A stretch of DNA of 64,000 bases. Source: Glossina fuscipes (taxonomy: Eukaryota; Arthropoda; Insecta; Diptera; Glossinidae). Below the pieces are notes generated by a model. That model saw only the letters and a program-made list of their open reading frames with translations. It did no database searches and was not told the DNA's origin. A program made the position numbers and the translations under genes. Positions 12,801-24,563 of the stretch are shown one piece after another (position 1 is the first letter of the stretch; each line of letters opens with the position of its first letter). The stretch covers positions 1,266,877 through 1,330,876 of the forward strand of contig NW_023998422.1 of NCBI RefSeq assembly GCF_014805625.2, read 5' to 3'.

Positions 12801-13400
12801 TTTTCCATCATTTTCATATAAACGTTATTGGCTATAAGAAATAAGTAGAAGAAATAACCCAGAATAAAACAATACAAAATAAACAGCAACCATGGAAACA
12901 ATGACGAAAGCACAAGAAGAGAAATATAATGAACTATAATACAATAGATCACTGAAAAATACAATGCGAATATAAATGATCTCATTAATAAAATATAAAA
13001 ATTCAACATATGATGATTGTAAGAAGGTTCTCTCAAACAAAAAGGATTGTCTATTGTAGTACGGGAAATATATATACACACACATTATGTATGAGAAGAT
13101 GGGCAAATTTAAAATGTTACTCAAAAATAGTATGTATGTATTTTTGCAGCCAGAGTTAGGCTATTGACGTAAAGTAATGCTTTTTATATAATTAAGAGAA
13201 TGAATATGCGGATCGTAAATATATATGATACACGAATTATAGGGAACACGGAATGAATTATGAATATTGGTGATTAGCGCATAAATGCACTATGCGCTAT
13301 AGTTCGAACTACCACGTTTTTGGCCAAAATTATTAAAAAATCAAAATAACAACGTTGTTTGAGCAAAACTTAAATTGGTAGTACATTTTAATTTAAAATT
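9832..13400. other. Anonymous AT-rich DNA with A-runs
   Basis: Poly(A) runs lie near 10165 and 10656. Open frames at 10240, 10993, 11489 and 12788 are short, biased and without recognisable domains. Nothing else is seen. Confidence 0.5.
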
Positions 13401-13406
13401 AAAACA

Positions 13407-14105
13407 AATAAGAAAGTTATATTCATCTGGGACCGAATCTCACTTACCTACCACTCTTTCATTTTTTACTTCACTAAAATGTAAAAAAAGTTATTAAGAG
13501 AAATCTCGTTGTGATGTCCACCACACAATAAATTTATAATTAGTAAACTTATCTTTTCGCCTTCTACTCTCCACGTCTTTTTATTTGTCGTCTTCTACTC
13601 TCCTTTTCCATATTATTTGATACCCATAATGCTGGTATTACTAAGGAAAAATTAATCCACCACATCGTGGCATATACGATATTTATTTTACAGTCAACTC
13701 TGTTTCTTAGGCAGATAATTTATCTTCATTTGAAGAGTGCACAAAATACTTTTGAAGGTTCCCTTATTCAAAAAAATAAAACTTGTAACTTTGTGTGGGT
13801 ATGACCGACTTTTTTCCACTTTTGCAGGTAAAGACTGCAAAGAGTAGTGAGTTGCGTTCAGTTTATGCTCGACTGCGGGCTCCTGCTCTGACCAGTTTTA
13901 ATGCCAAAGCAGCAGGCAAAGACTTCCAAAGTCGCTAACAAATTTGAAGTCAATATTTTCATTTTGCTGCACAGCCGCATAGACGGACATACATGACTTG
14001 ATCAGTTCAGAATTTCATGATGGTCAGAATCTCTCAAGCTCCCTTTCGGGTGTTGCAAGCATTATGACGAAGCGAGTATACCGCCTTAGTCCTTGGAATA
14101 ATATA
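13407..14105 (+). repeat. Dispersed repeat copy (family A), plus orientation
   Basis: The copy begins with AATAAGAAAGTTATATTC and the degenerate stem-loop ending ACCGAATCTC. It contains two internal CTTCTACTCTCC units (13561 and 13594). Near 13950-14090 it carries the TTTGAAGTCAATATTTTC, GACGGACATACATGAC and TTGCAAGCATTATGACG blocks shared with the copies at 14843 and 49840. Confidence 0.7.
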
Positions 14106-14842
14106 TAAAAAAAAAATGTTTTTTTTTTATAAATTTTAATTCTAAAATTAAACACAATATACACCCAATCTTATTCAAATATTAGATTTCAAGCTTAAAT
14201 TTGTATTCAATTGTTTATCAAAAATTCCTGAATTTTATATCTAGAGAAAGAGTTTTTTCTTACAAACCGCAAAAAAATGGCAAATCGAAATGAACATATC
14301 CAACAAGTACACACTGCAAGGTAATTTCGGTTTTTGATGTTATGGTTAGCAAAGTGAAACAGAAATTTTTAGCAAATAAAATAAATTCCCAATATATAAA
14401 AAAACTTATGGGAAAAATGATTTTATTTTTCATAGTATTTAAGTTTTGGATATTTTTTTTATAATAAAATTGGTGTAGTTACCTTCACCATTTTACACGT
14501 TTTCCTTTCTGCTGGATCAATTGATTGAAGAAAGCATTAAAAAACGACGAATGCAAGTCTGGTTGCAAATGCATCAAACAATTTCCATCTAGACGACTTG
14601 TTGTGTAAGGGTAGATCGTGTGTTAAAACAACGAGATTATAATGTTTCTCTCGGTTTGAAGTACCTCCAATAATAAATTTGGGAAATTGAGTTTTTTGGC
14701 TAGAAAAGTGGTATTGCAGACCATTGCGTACCGTGACAGTTTTATTGAAATGTCGTACTTCGAGAATCTGTAAAGACGTGGCAAAGAAAATATCTTCTAG
14801 CGGATAGATATTACACTGTATTACTTTGACTGTAGACAAAAG

Positions 14843-15600
14843 AAGTAAGAAAATTGTATCCGGTCTTGACCGAATCTTTTACACCCATCATCGTTATGCT
14901 AAAAAATGAAAAAAAAAGTAAAAGAAGAGATAGACGGGATCGATTTTTCCTTTTTTCAGAACAAAGGTGTTTGTCGCGTAGGCGTGTGGGAGTTGTAGGC
15001 GTGTGTTTAGAAATGTTTAGATTACTTCAAAATTCTTTTGCAATTCTTTGACAGATTGACAGAGGGACAGACGGACATGGTTAGATACGTTCGAAAATTA
15101 AAACTGGCTAAGTTTCTGCGCTGTATAAAGGTATTGAAAAAAAATTAAATCGTTACTATCGTGTAGTCATGGTCAAATTTTTCCATTTTTATAAAGTTAC
15201 TACAGGATAGCCTTCACAATATGCGTTCAAATTTTTATACATTTATCTGCCTCAGTTTATAAGTAAGTAAAAAAAAAACAATTTTTATACTGTTTGAAAA
15301 ACAAAGTTTCAGTTTACATGGTACTGTGGGCGTATCCGTTAAGAGATTTGCTCCATTTTCAGGACCAACCTGTGTGCAAGAACTTTTAATATTTCTGGTA
15401 AATTTGAAGTCAATAGTTTCCTTTTTATGGGCAGGACAATGTTTACAATAAACCTTATACAAACGGACAGAGAGAATTTGATGCTGATCAAGAATATATA
15501 TACTTTGAGGGTTTTCTGATGCTTCGTTTTGGGCATTGCAAACGTTTTGACAGAATGAATATACCCCTCATCCCTCGGTGATGGACATAATAAGCCATAT
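14843..15600 (+). repeat. Dispersed repeat copy (family A), plus orientation
   Basis: The copy starts AAGTAAGAAAATTGTATC followed by the perfect 5-bp stem CGGTC-TT-GACCG (14871-14882 region) and ends at ~15590 with the CCCTCATCCCTCGGTGATGG block. It is alignable over most of its length with 49840-50570, including the ACAGACGGACATGG and ATATGCGTTCAAATTTT blocks. Confidence 0.75.
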
Positions 15601-16272
15601 CTCATTTTAATTCGTATGCTGAAAGTGATACACGAGAATTCCAGCCCAACCCATGTTTTCTTAATATTAAGAAATAAATTTTAACTAATTCATTCATAAT
15701 ATGGTGACTGGACAAGAACTGGTTATCAAAGCCAGCAATATATAAGCGTTTTCCAGCATATAAATAACTGAACTGTTTCGACAATCTCTTGGCAAAGGCG
15801 ACAACGACTTTTTCGATTCACTGACATATCATTAACTAATTAAAACTACATACATCGTACATACATATTGATTAAGTTAACGAAAAGAAAATTCTTTGGA
15901 AAACATTCGGGATCATTGCGGTTTTTTTCATTGAAGAAACTCTGCGTCCTAACAAATCCATCGTTTTGTTAAAAGGAAAATATTTACAATATAATCCTAC
16001 GTCGGACGTGTGTACTATCATTTGAACTAGAAAAATGCTAACACGTACCGCGAAAGAGAAATTCCTAAAACTAAATCAAAATGTAGGAAATACAAGCAAA
16101 AATAAATAAGTGAACGACAAAAAACGAAGAAAAAGCATGTAACCGTTTTCAATATGTACTAAGTACATATTAACGGAGAACGTATTGTAGCTCGGCTGAA
16201 ACATTTAGCTATGCTCATCCATCAGCCCGTGCCTTTTTGGGAATTTTCATTATTCTGAAACACAAAAAATGA

Positions 16273-17061
16273 TGTGAAGATAAATTCGAATTTAATTAGT
16301 CGAGACACGTACCATATCCCTGATTAGAGATCTGGCAAATATTTAGAGTTGGATTTGGAAGCCTACCTCGTCTCTATTAAAGAAAAGCAAAATATATTTG
16401 TGGACATCTCATGGTGTCATGGGTGAAAATACCTTTGAAACAAGGTGAACAAATTCGAATTCTGCTTATAGGAATTATTTTTAACAATTTTTGGAAATTG
16501 GATGTGTTGGCAAAATATGGGTGTGGAAAAAAACCCAAGGTTCAGACTCTAGTGCGACCTAGAACTAGAAAATGTCACCTATATGTCAGTCACCTATGTT
16601 ATCAGAATCTATGTAAAAATATTTGTCGAATAACTAAAAAAAACTTAAACTTTTCTTTCGGGAACTATTTGTAACAATTTTTTAAAAATTACATATTTAG
16701 CAAAAAACACGTACCTCACTGGCATTAACGAAAAAAACCGATTCGAATCTGTTAAAAAAGTAACTAAGTTTGCTTTTTTTATGTTAATAGAAGAAGACAA
16801 ACGAATTTGAGTCTGTTAAGAAAGAAACTAAGTTTGTTTTCTTCTAATAATGTACAGTAAGGTACTTTTAAAAAATTGCTAAAAATATTTCCTTTAACCG
16901 GAATTCGAATTTCTTTAGTTTGTTGTAAAAGTTTTTTCATATAGATTTATAGATTGGTAGGCTTCCAATATATTTACCATAGCTCTGTTACGGCGTTTAC
17001 AGAGTTCTGTTTAGGGATATGGTAGATGTCCTTTCTAATTAAATTTGAGTTTATCTTCACA
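16273..17061. mobile_element. Foldback-like element with ~100-bp terminal inverted repeats
   Basis: The left arm (16273-16367) begins TGTGAAGATAAATTCG and ends GGAAGCCTACC. The right arm (16956-17061) is its imperfect reverse complement over the full length, with matching TTTAATTAG, TACCATATCCCT and GGAAGCCTACC blocks. The interior holds direct repeats (16471 versus 16661; 16738 versus 16800) and no recognisable protein. No target-site duplication was seen. This is a non-autonomous DNA element of unknown superfamily. Confidence 0.75.
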
Positions 17062-17706
17062 CCTTTAACAGAAATATGAGACATGAAAATCTTGCTTTCC
17101 ATCATAAATTGAACAATCCTTCCATAAAGCTACATCTCTGCTAGCTTTTAGAATATATTGGTTGAGTATATCCACCAACGATACTTTTGATATTGGCATA
17201 ACACCTTTAATATTGTTTCTATGTCGAATCAGTGTTTTTACGGAAGCAATTTTCATTTCTCGTACTCGAGAATCTAGTGTGGGACCCGATTGTTTCTTTG
17301 CTACCAGTTGAAAATAAATTCTAATCAAACACTTATTTGGGCAATAATTGGTGTACCACAAAATCTTTAAGAGAGAAACTTGGACCATGTCAGTTTACGC
17401 TTTCATGAAAGGCAAGCCTTCGCATGTACATAAGGTATAGTTATTAGCGCATTATCACAAATATGAATGAATTAGGTAGAGGCTGTTTAATTGTAGACTT
17501 TGCCCATAAAAATTTCTCTCAAATGTTTATATTAAAAATTTTTTCGACCCTTCATACAAGCACTCAACATACTTTTATTTTTCTCAATTTAAAGTGTACG
17601 TACGTATTCATGCACTTCATGCTGTTCCCTTTATATTAGTATAAATATTTTTAATGGGAACGATTTTGAAAATATTTGTTTTAAATTACCGGGTGTTTTT
17701 GTTTTA

Positions 17707-18533
17707 CATCAGGTGACACATAATTGCTGTCGTTTTTTTCATATGCTTTTTTTTTACTACATCGATCAATAATTCTCGGGACTAAATTAGGTTTTTTTTT
17801 TTTCGGTATAATTCTTTACCAGAATAGTTTACTTCAAGAGAGATACAGTCAGTCCAACAGTTTTTTCCCATTTCGAAGCCTTTTCTAAAGAGCGATTTTC
17901 CGAGATCGCCAAAGGATATTTCAATATCCCCAGTGACCGTATCGTTTGCTTTGCGCATCCCTTCAAGATTTGCAAACTAGCTGATGGCCAGATGTGAAGA
18001 TCATATGGCAAAAATTTTAACTGTAATTTTTGCATTGCAATCTTCGAGCTGAATATTAATGTCTTTTATCTATTGGGAGCGAATGGAGCAACCTATTTGG
18101 AAAGCTGCTTCCTGATGTCCAAATTTTCATAGATTTGATTACAATGATTTTAGACATTTGTCAGCTATTTTTTGCAACCTTACTTTTATAGATTCCTCTG
18201 ATGCAATCGCCTCTTTTGGCTGTGACTGATCGGCGTCCCTAAGTCGTTTAAAGTCACCAAACCACCGAGAAGTTCTGCTCTTCAATGATTTTTTTTAAGT
18301 GTGAATGATATTTTTTCCGATTAAAAAAACATGTTTTGTTGATATTAAACATAAAAATTTTACTATTGTTTTGAAATTTACAAACACAGCGTCACTAAAC
18401 TTATTGCAACTCATAAACAATCAATCGAAATGTCATGAAATTTACCTGATGTTTACCTGAGTTTAACTTTTGTAAATAACAACAATAAAATAGATTTTTG
18501 GTTGAAAGTTGACATTTATGTGTCGCACCGATG
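17707..18533 (-). mobile_element. Degenerate Tc1/mariner-like element with TA duplications
   Basis: Imperfect terminal inverted repeats CATCAGGTGACACATAA (17707) and, reversed, CATCGGTGCGACACATAA (18533) bound 827 bp flanked by TA on both sides. On the minus strand near 18290-18155 a frame gives R-T-S-R-W-F-G-D-F-K-R-L-R-D, like a helix-turn-helix region of such transposases, then stops. Another open piece (18035-17829) lies downstream. The element is clearly broken. Confidence 0.6.
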
Positions 18534-19049
18534 TATTGTATTATATCCATCTACGGATATTTATTTTAAAGCCATTATATCGGTTTAGGGTAGTAGCAGT
18601 AGTTAGTTAGTTCTGTACTTTAGTCTGTTTTTTAAGCGAGTATTTAACAAATCATCTCAATCAAGTTATATTAAGTAAATCCCATACTGTGCGGACCAAA
18701 CTGAACCATAACTTACATAAGTATTAAACCACTTAACGTTGTTTAATAATTTATTGGGTAAGGAATAAATGGAATAGAATCTATAAAATTTGAATATGTA
18801 CATAGGCTCACCTGCGCACATATATACAAAATCGATAGTGTTCACTTATGTAGCCTTAAAGAGAAGGCTATAAAAGTTATAAAAATAAATGCATAAACAT
18901 TTATAGCTATAGGTAATATAATATGTAGAAAACGTACTTAAAATAAAATAAAAATTGTTGTATTTTTAAGAGAAGTAAAAAATTGCAAAATTCTAATTTT
19001 TTACTTTAAATGATGATGCATTTATTATTATTACAAGCAGAAAGGAATT

Positions 19050-19350
19050 AGATGCAAGTCCAGCCTACTTTTGATACCCACCACCTACGGATGAGAGTAT
19101 ATTGAGGAAGCTTCAGACAACCTATAGAATATATATGCTCTTAATAAATATCGAAATCTGAATCGATTTAAGCACATCCATTTATCCGTCTGTCCGCCTG
19201 TAGTAAATCGTATGGGTTTCAAATCGACAACGTTTTGAACATTGTTGTAGCAAAAATGTGCGAAATCAGTGGAAAAATCTCTCTTTTTGCAAAAGCAAAA
19301 TAAAGTAGGATTTTTTTTTTTTTGCTTATAAACTAAAACAAGGAAAACAT
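19050..19350 (-). repeat. Dispersed repeat fragment (family A), minus orientation
   Basis: On the minus strand, GGACAGACGGATAAATGG, the GTCTGAAGCTTCCTC block and GGTGGTGGGTATCAAAAG follow in the same order as at the 3' ends of the copies at 42050-42245 and 50430-50560. Confidence 0.65.
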
Positions 19351-20224
19351 ATATATATATTTTATTTTAAAGGCAATAGGGCTAGAAGGTTCAGACATAG
19401 TTGAGTATATATTTTCTCATTTATTTGGTACGAAAATATTGTGTTATGCAGGACAAGAGCTCAGCATCGCCAATTTACATATATATAAAGGGCTTATATA
19501 GTTTCGAGTGTAGTTCGCACAAGTCAAGGCAATTGCCGGAAATCTCCTTTGCATGAAGCATTATCTTACCTTCTTATACTCATATAAAAAAGAAGTAGAT
19601 TTCATTTGCGGAAAGTTTCAATAGAGAATTTATTTACTGCTGGAGAGGTAGGAAAAGTTATCGACTACAGTTTTAATAAAAAAAAAAAAAAAGAAAACAG
19701 TAATGTATAGGCATGTATTAAATAGATATAAAAATTTGTCGCCCCCCAATGAAAAAACAAGGATTATTGGCTGTATCGAAAATTAGCTTGACAAGACTGC
19801 TTAAAGTTTCGGGAATAGAAGAGAGTTGCCATATTGGTGTGCTGAGCGTTTTATTAATTAATAGTTTTTGATATAAGAGAAAATCATCAAGAACTAAAGT
19901 GCGACTCTTTAACCTGCCAAAACCTGCCAGCTACAATTAGCGAACCCATACGACATTCCTCCATAGAAAAGAATACTCGCCGGTCGTTTGGATTTTGTCC
20001 TCGAAGAATGATTGCGATAAATATTCATTTCAATTCATCGGGCAAATTCTATGCCAAGATATTGACAAGCAGAAATCTTTTTCGGAATACCAATTGCCTA
20101 TCTTTGGACAAGGAAAAAACACATTTTTTGCATTCTCAACGCAGATTGCTGCAAAGCTACTTTTCACCTTAAATCTTTTATGTATAAAGCTGTTGGGCAG
20201 TCTTCTTTGAGTATTGATTATTCT

Positions 20225-20449
20225 ATTTTTATTTATCCAGCTTTGACTTTTGACCCTTTAAGATGTAGTCCAGATTTATGTAGATGGAATTTTTGTATAA
20301 AGCAAGCTTCAAAGCAGCCATGACCGTACAGCAGTTGCGCATTCTTTTTTAAGGATTCATTATTTTATCATTTTGAGATCAATTTTGATTTATTTTTCAG
20401 TTTTCAACTCTTGACCCTTTAAGATGTAACCTAGATTTATGTGGACGGA
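20225..20449. repeat. Local imperfect duplication, period ~162 bp
   Basis: TTGACCCTTTAAGATGTA then AGATTTATGT-GA-GGA is repeated at about 20249 and 20411. No coding content is seen. Confidence 0.6.
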
Positions 20450-21999
20450 CTTATTGAATATCAAGTAAATGGAAAGCGTGCTGTCTCGTTACTTACCATA
20501 GTCTAACGAGATACTTAAACAGTCTATATCGTTTTTTACGATGTTTTATAAGGGAAGAATTGCACTCGGGTTGAATCACGGATATTAATGGGAAATACAA
20601 GGCATCAACATGCATGGGAAATGCTTACGATCAGGAAAAGACCCTTCGAGATAGCCAAAAAAAGTTGAATCGAATAATGAAACTAATTGGTTTAAAATGT
20701 TAGTGTATTTTTAATTTTCTTTAACGGATCAAATTAGAAATACTTTAGTCTAATTTCGTATAGTACTTTAATTAAAGTATTTGTCGGCTTCTATATTATT
20801 TTGTAGTAAACATATTAAAGCCATTACGTGTCTTACATGTATTTTTTGTGCAATTATATGATTATAATGCATTTTCCGGAACTTAATTAAAATGTATATG
20901 AAATAATGACAGGTTATACATAAAATGAATATAAAAAAGGTAATTAATTAAAATATATTAAGAAACAAATGTGATATAATAAATACAACACTATAATGAA
21001 ATCATAAATAAACAATGACAAGTGATACTTTCATTAACTTAACCTGTCAATTTAACTATAGTACTTACGACTGGGAAGATAACTTATTTTGCTATTCTTC
21101 CTAAACAGCTCTTATAAAATCTTATTATCAACTTCACTAAATCCTTTTGGCTGAAATTTCATCGGTTCGTCCATCTATCCACCGTACGCATATTAAGTTT
21201 AAATGTGGAAAGTCCGTTGCTAATGTTTTATTCATGTCAGATTGATCAGATCTGTAATGGGAACATTGGGCGAGGTTGGACAATTGAACATTAAAATTGT
21301 TCATAATATTATTTAATCATCGAAGGATTTTATTAGCATCGTTTAATACAAAACCATACGCGCAGAATGACACAATCATTCAAATATCCAGCAAAGTCAT
21401 CTAGAAAATTAAGAGAGAAGCGTCGAGTTAGAAGAAGGACCGCGGTCTCGGCTCATTAACCAATTAACTATGTGTAACGAATCTGTACGTTATGATCCAT
21501 CTATCCGTCCTTGTCGGATTTGCTCATAAAATTTTATCGTTATGAATTTGTATTTGCCACAATAATGTTTTTTAGAATGTGTGCGTGTCATTTTGTCAAG
21601 TTATTTCATCGTAACGTAATTTCATATTACACATACCCTATGTGTGGCGAGTACACTCGTTCTGCTAAATTTTTGCGACGCAATTTAAAAGTAATGAAAA
21701 AAAGGGAATTGAAATTAAACCTTTTGCTGTAGCCGGATCGACACTCTCTTAATTGGCCTATGTTGATAATGCTTACAGGTGTTAATAACACTCTACATAG
21801 CGCACTCAATCAAAGATCATTATCCTTTAAGCCAATGATTTTCGTTAGGAGATAAGTAAGAACTTTATATTTGGACAAGGCAGACCACTTGAGCTAATAC
21901 AGCCATTTATTTATTTTGAAAAATAATAGATTATTTTTACGCAAAGACATACTTCTCATGAAAGTACTCATATTCCAGGATGTACAATTCATCAACTAA

Positions 22000-22710
22000 C
22001 GTGGTCAAAATTTAGCAAACTTATACGCTTGTCAAAGCTTTTATTATTTTTTAGTTGTTTCTGCCATGAAGAGCTAAGAATAAGGCTTTGTCGCCATTGA
22101 AGTGCTTGTTTTTCGTGAAAGCCTATACATAATGGTGGAGTTTAAACAATAGACTTTCGTGATCCAAATTCCCTACGGTTAATTTTTATGTTACAATGCC
22201 ATTATGGGCCAATTGTAAACATAAAATATTAAATACTAACTTTGCTAAAGCGCGTCGCATTCGTAAGAACCTCCATATATAGAATGGCGGTCTTGTGGTT
22301 CAAATTCGGTCCAATCGATTTTTACGTTAAACTGCTATTAGGGATAAATTTTCATCATAAAATATTAAAATTTAGATTTTTTTGATATAATGGTTGATAA
22401 AGCTTAATATTTCATCCCAATACTTATAGACGTAGGCGTCCGAAAAATAGATCTATCCGATCCAAGTTCGATGCAGTTAAGTTTTACTCTCACGAACTAA
22501 TTTTCATCATAATACATCAATAATTAAACATTTGTAGCTTGCAAAGGCTTATGCTTCGTTAAGCACCTTTATATAAATGGAATCGAAAACATAGCATTAC
22601 TTGGTCCAAATTTGTTAAGTTGAATTGGTGCGTCAAATTTGCTTTATAGGTCAATTTTCACCATGAAATATTGTATATAAAGTTTGCACTTGAGTTAGAT
22701 TCGCCTTTTG
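22000..22710 (+). repeat. Array of ~150-bp imperfect internal units of a dispersed repeat
   Basis: Four to five diverged units each carry a GGTCCAAATTCGGTCC-like block, an ACTGCTATTAGGG-like block, then TTTTCATCATAAAATATTA. Related single units occur near 30050, 37260, 57560 and 58790. Confidence 0.55.
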
Positions 22711-23559
22711 TTACTAGTATGATTGTGTCAGTCCGTCTACGCGTGTTGTTTTCTCTAGGTCACAATATTGAAGAAATTTTGTAGATAGGGATAAACGCAA
22801 TTGAAAGTGGTTCAGAACGGAGCACATTTCCGATCATATCCCCAATAATACTTTTTGTGAAGTAGTTGTATGAATAACTGTGTTAAGCAGAGTAGTGGAT
22901 AGTATTGGATAGTGGGTTGTGCTCCACTATAGTGTTTTTGGTTGTTATAATATAAAGATTCAGTTTCGTAGGAATCGACAGGGAAGACGGGATGATCAAG
23001 CAAATTGCATCATTCAATTCAAACTTTTCCCGCAATTTGGAATGCCGTGCCCAGCCATTACTGAGCGATTACTTTTGCCGCCAAATTCTGAAAATTAAAT
23101 GATCTTTTTTTATGGTAGGTTTGGTGTCATCTTGTCATCTTACTTCCAAACTTTACTTTTTTATAAAATTGACATAAAAGTGGAAATTTTTGTTTTTGCT
23201 GGTTTTTCAAATTTCATATTGAGTTCTGTTCTTTGGTTGTTGTTTTGTGAATAATTGAAGTTAGTTTGTTGCTTGTAAATAAATTTCATTTATACCTTTC
23301 TTTTAAATAAACGGTAGTATTATTATACTACCACTTTGATGAGTTGGCATATTTAGTGTTTATTACATTACATAGTAAATTTTGAATAAAGATAATCTCT
23401 TCCTTCTTAATTATTTCTTTTTAAAAAGAAAATGAAAACGTATACTAACTAACTAAAGGAATAATTAATGTTAGTAACATTCTCTTAGATATATATATAT
23501 ATGCTCAGTGGTTTACCCCTTATTTGACTGTTTACCACAGCCTTCTTTATGTCGTACTT

Positions 23560-24290
23560 CACTTGTGGCATACTTTGTGTCCAGGTGGACTTAATATAAA
23601 CTCATCTTGTATTATACCGATCGATTGCGGATCATTTTCTGAATCGATCTAAGCTTCTCTAAGCTTACTTGTCCTGCTTCGGCCCGCGGACGAACGGTTC
23701 AGATAGCGCCACTTTTTCGACCGCTCTCCATACAACATCTCAGTTTGAATTATGAAAGAAAGTTGCATATTTCTCGAGAAACAGCCTTCAATAATATTGT
23801 TTTGGCATTTTAAATTGTTCTGGAATCGGAAAGGCCAATTTTTTCAACCTTCTTCCAAATAAATGATTCTACGAAAACTGAACCTCGATGTGGTGAAAAG
23901 CTTCAGTTTTCAATAGTTCATCGGAAAATTGGTCTACAATAGTAATTTCACATAGAAACCAATGAATTGAATTTGTCCCACATAGATCTATTTCTTGGAT
24001 CTCAAGGGATTCTTAAGTGCCTCCGTGTATGCGAAGAAGATTAAATTTGCAGTATTTTATGAAGCGAATTTGTCCACAATACTAATTTGGCCTAAAAATG
24101 AAGTGGACCACGTTTAAACCAGTTGGATCCATTCCATGAAAACAAATTTGAACTACATTGATCTATTTCTTAGATCCTATTCCATGAATAGGAAGCTCGT
24201 TTTAAGTTTTTACGATGAAAATTGTCCATAGCAGCAATTTAGCAAAAAAAATTAACCCTAGGGAATTTGGATCATATAGATAGTTGTTTA
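23560..24290 (+). repeat. Dispersed repeat copy (family C)
   Basis: Begins CACTTGTGGCATACTTTG, then TTATACCGATCGATTGCGG and TCAGATAGCGCCACTTTTTC. These correspond to blocks at 62990-63220. The 3' part (23880-24260) holds diverged internal units. The terminal stem-loop is not evident. Confidence 0.55.
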
Positions 24291-24419
24291 TGACGAAAAC
24301 AAATCAAATATTTCCGCAGTCCACATTCTTTTTCTTTTTTATACCTCTCCATTCTATTTTCGTTGTTCATCCACTAACAAACTCCCCAGTAATGCCAATA
24401 TTACAGGCATACCAGTTTC

Positions 24420-24563
24420 CTTCCATACGATCAGTAAAGGTCGCCATTAAACTTAGCAACCTCCTACAGGGTTGCACTTGTAAAAAACGTCACAATGCAG
24501 ATTTCTTCCATCTGATCACTAAAGGTCGTCATTGAACTTAGCAACTCGATACATGGTTGCAAA
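24420..24563. repeat. Local imperfect duplication, period ~86 bp
   Basis: CTTCCAT-GATCA-TAAAGGTCG-CATT-AACTTAGCAAC occurs at ~24420 and again at ~24506. Confidence 0.65.
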
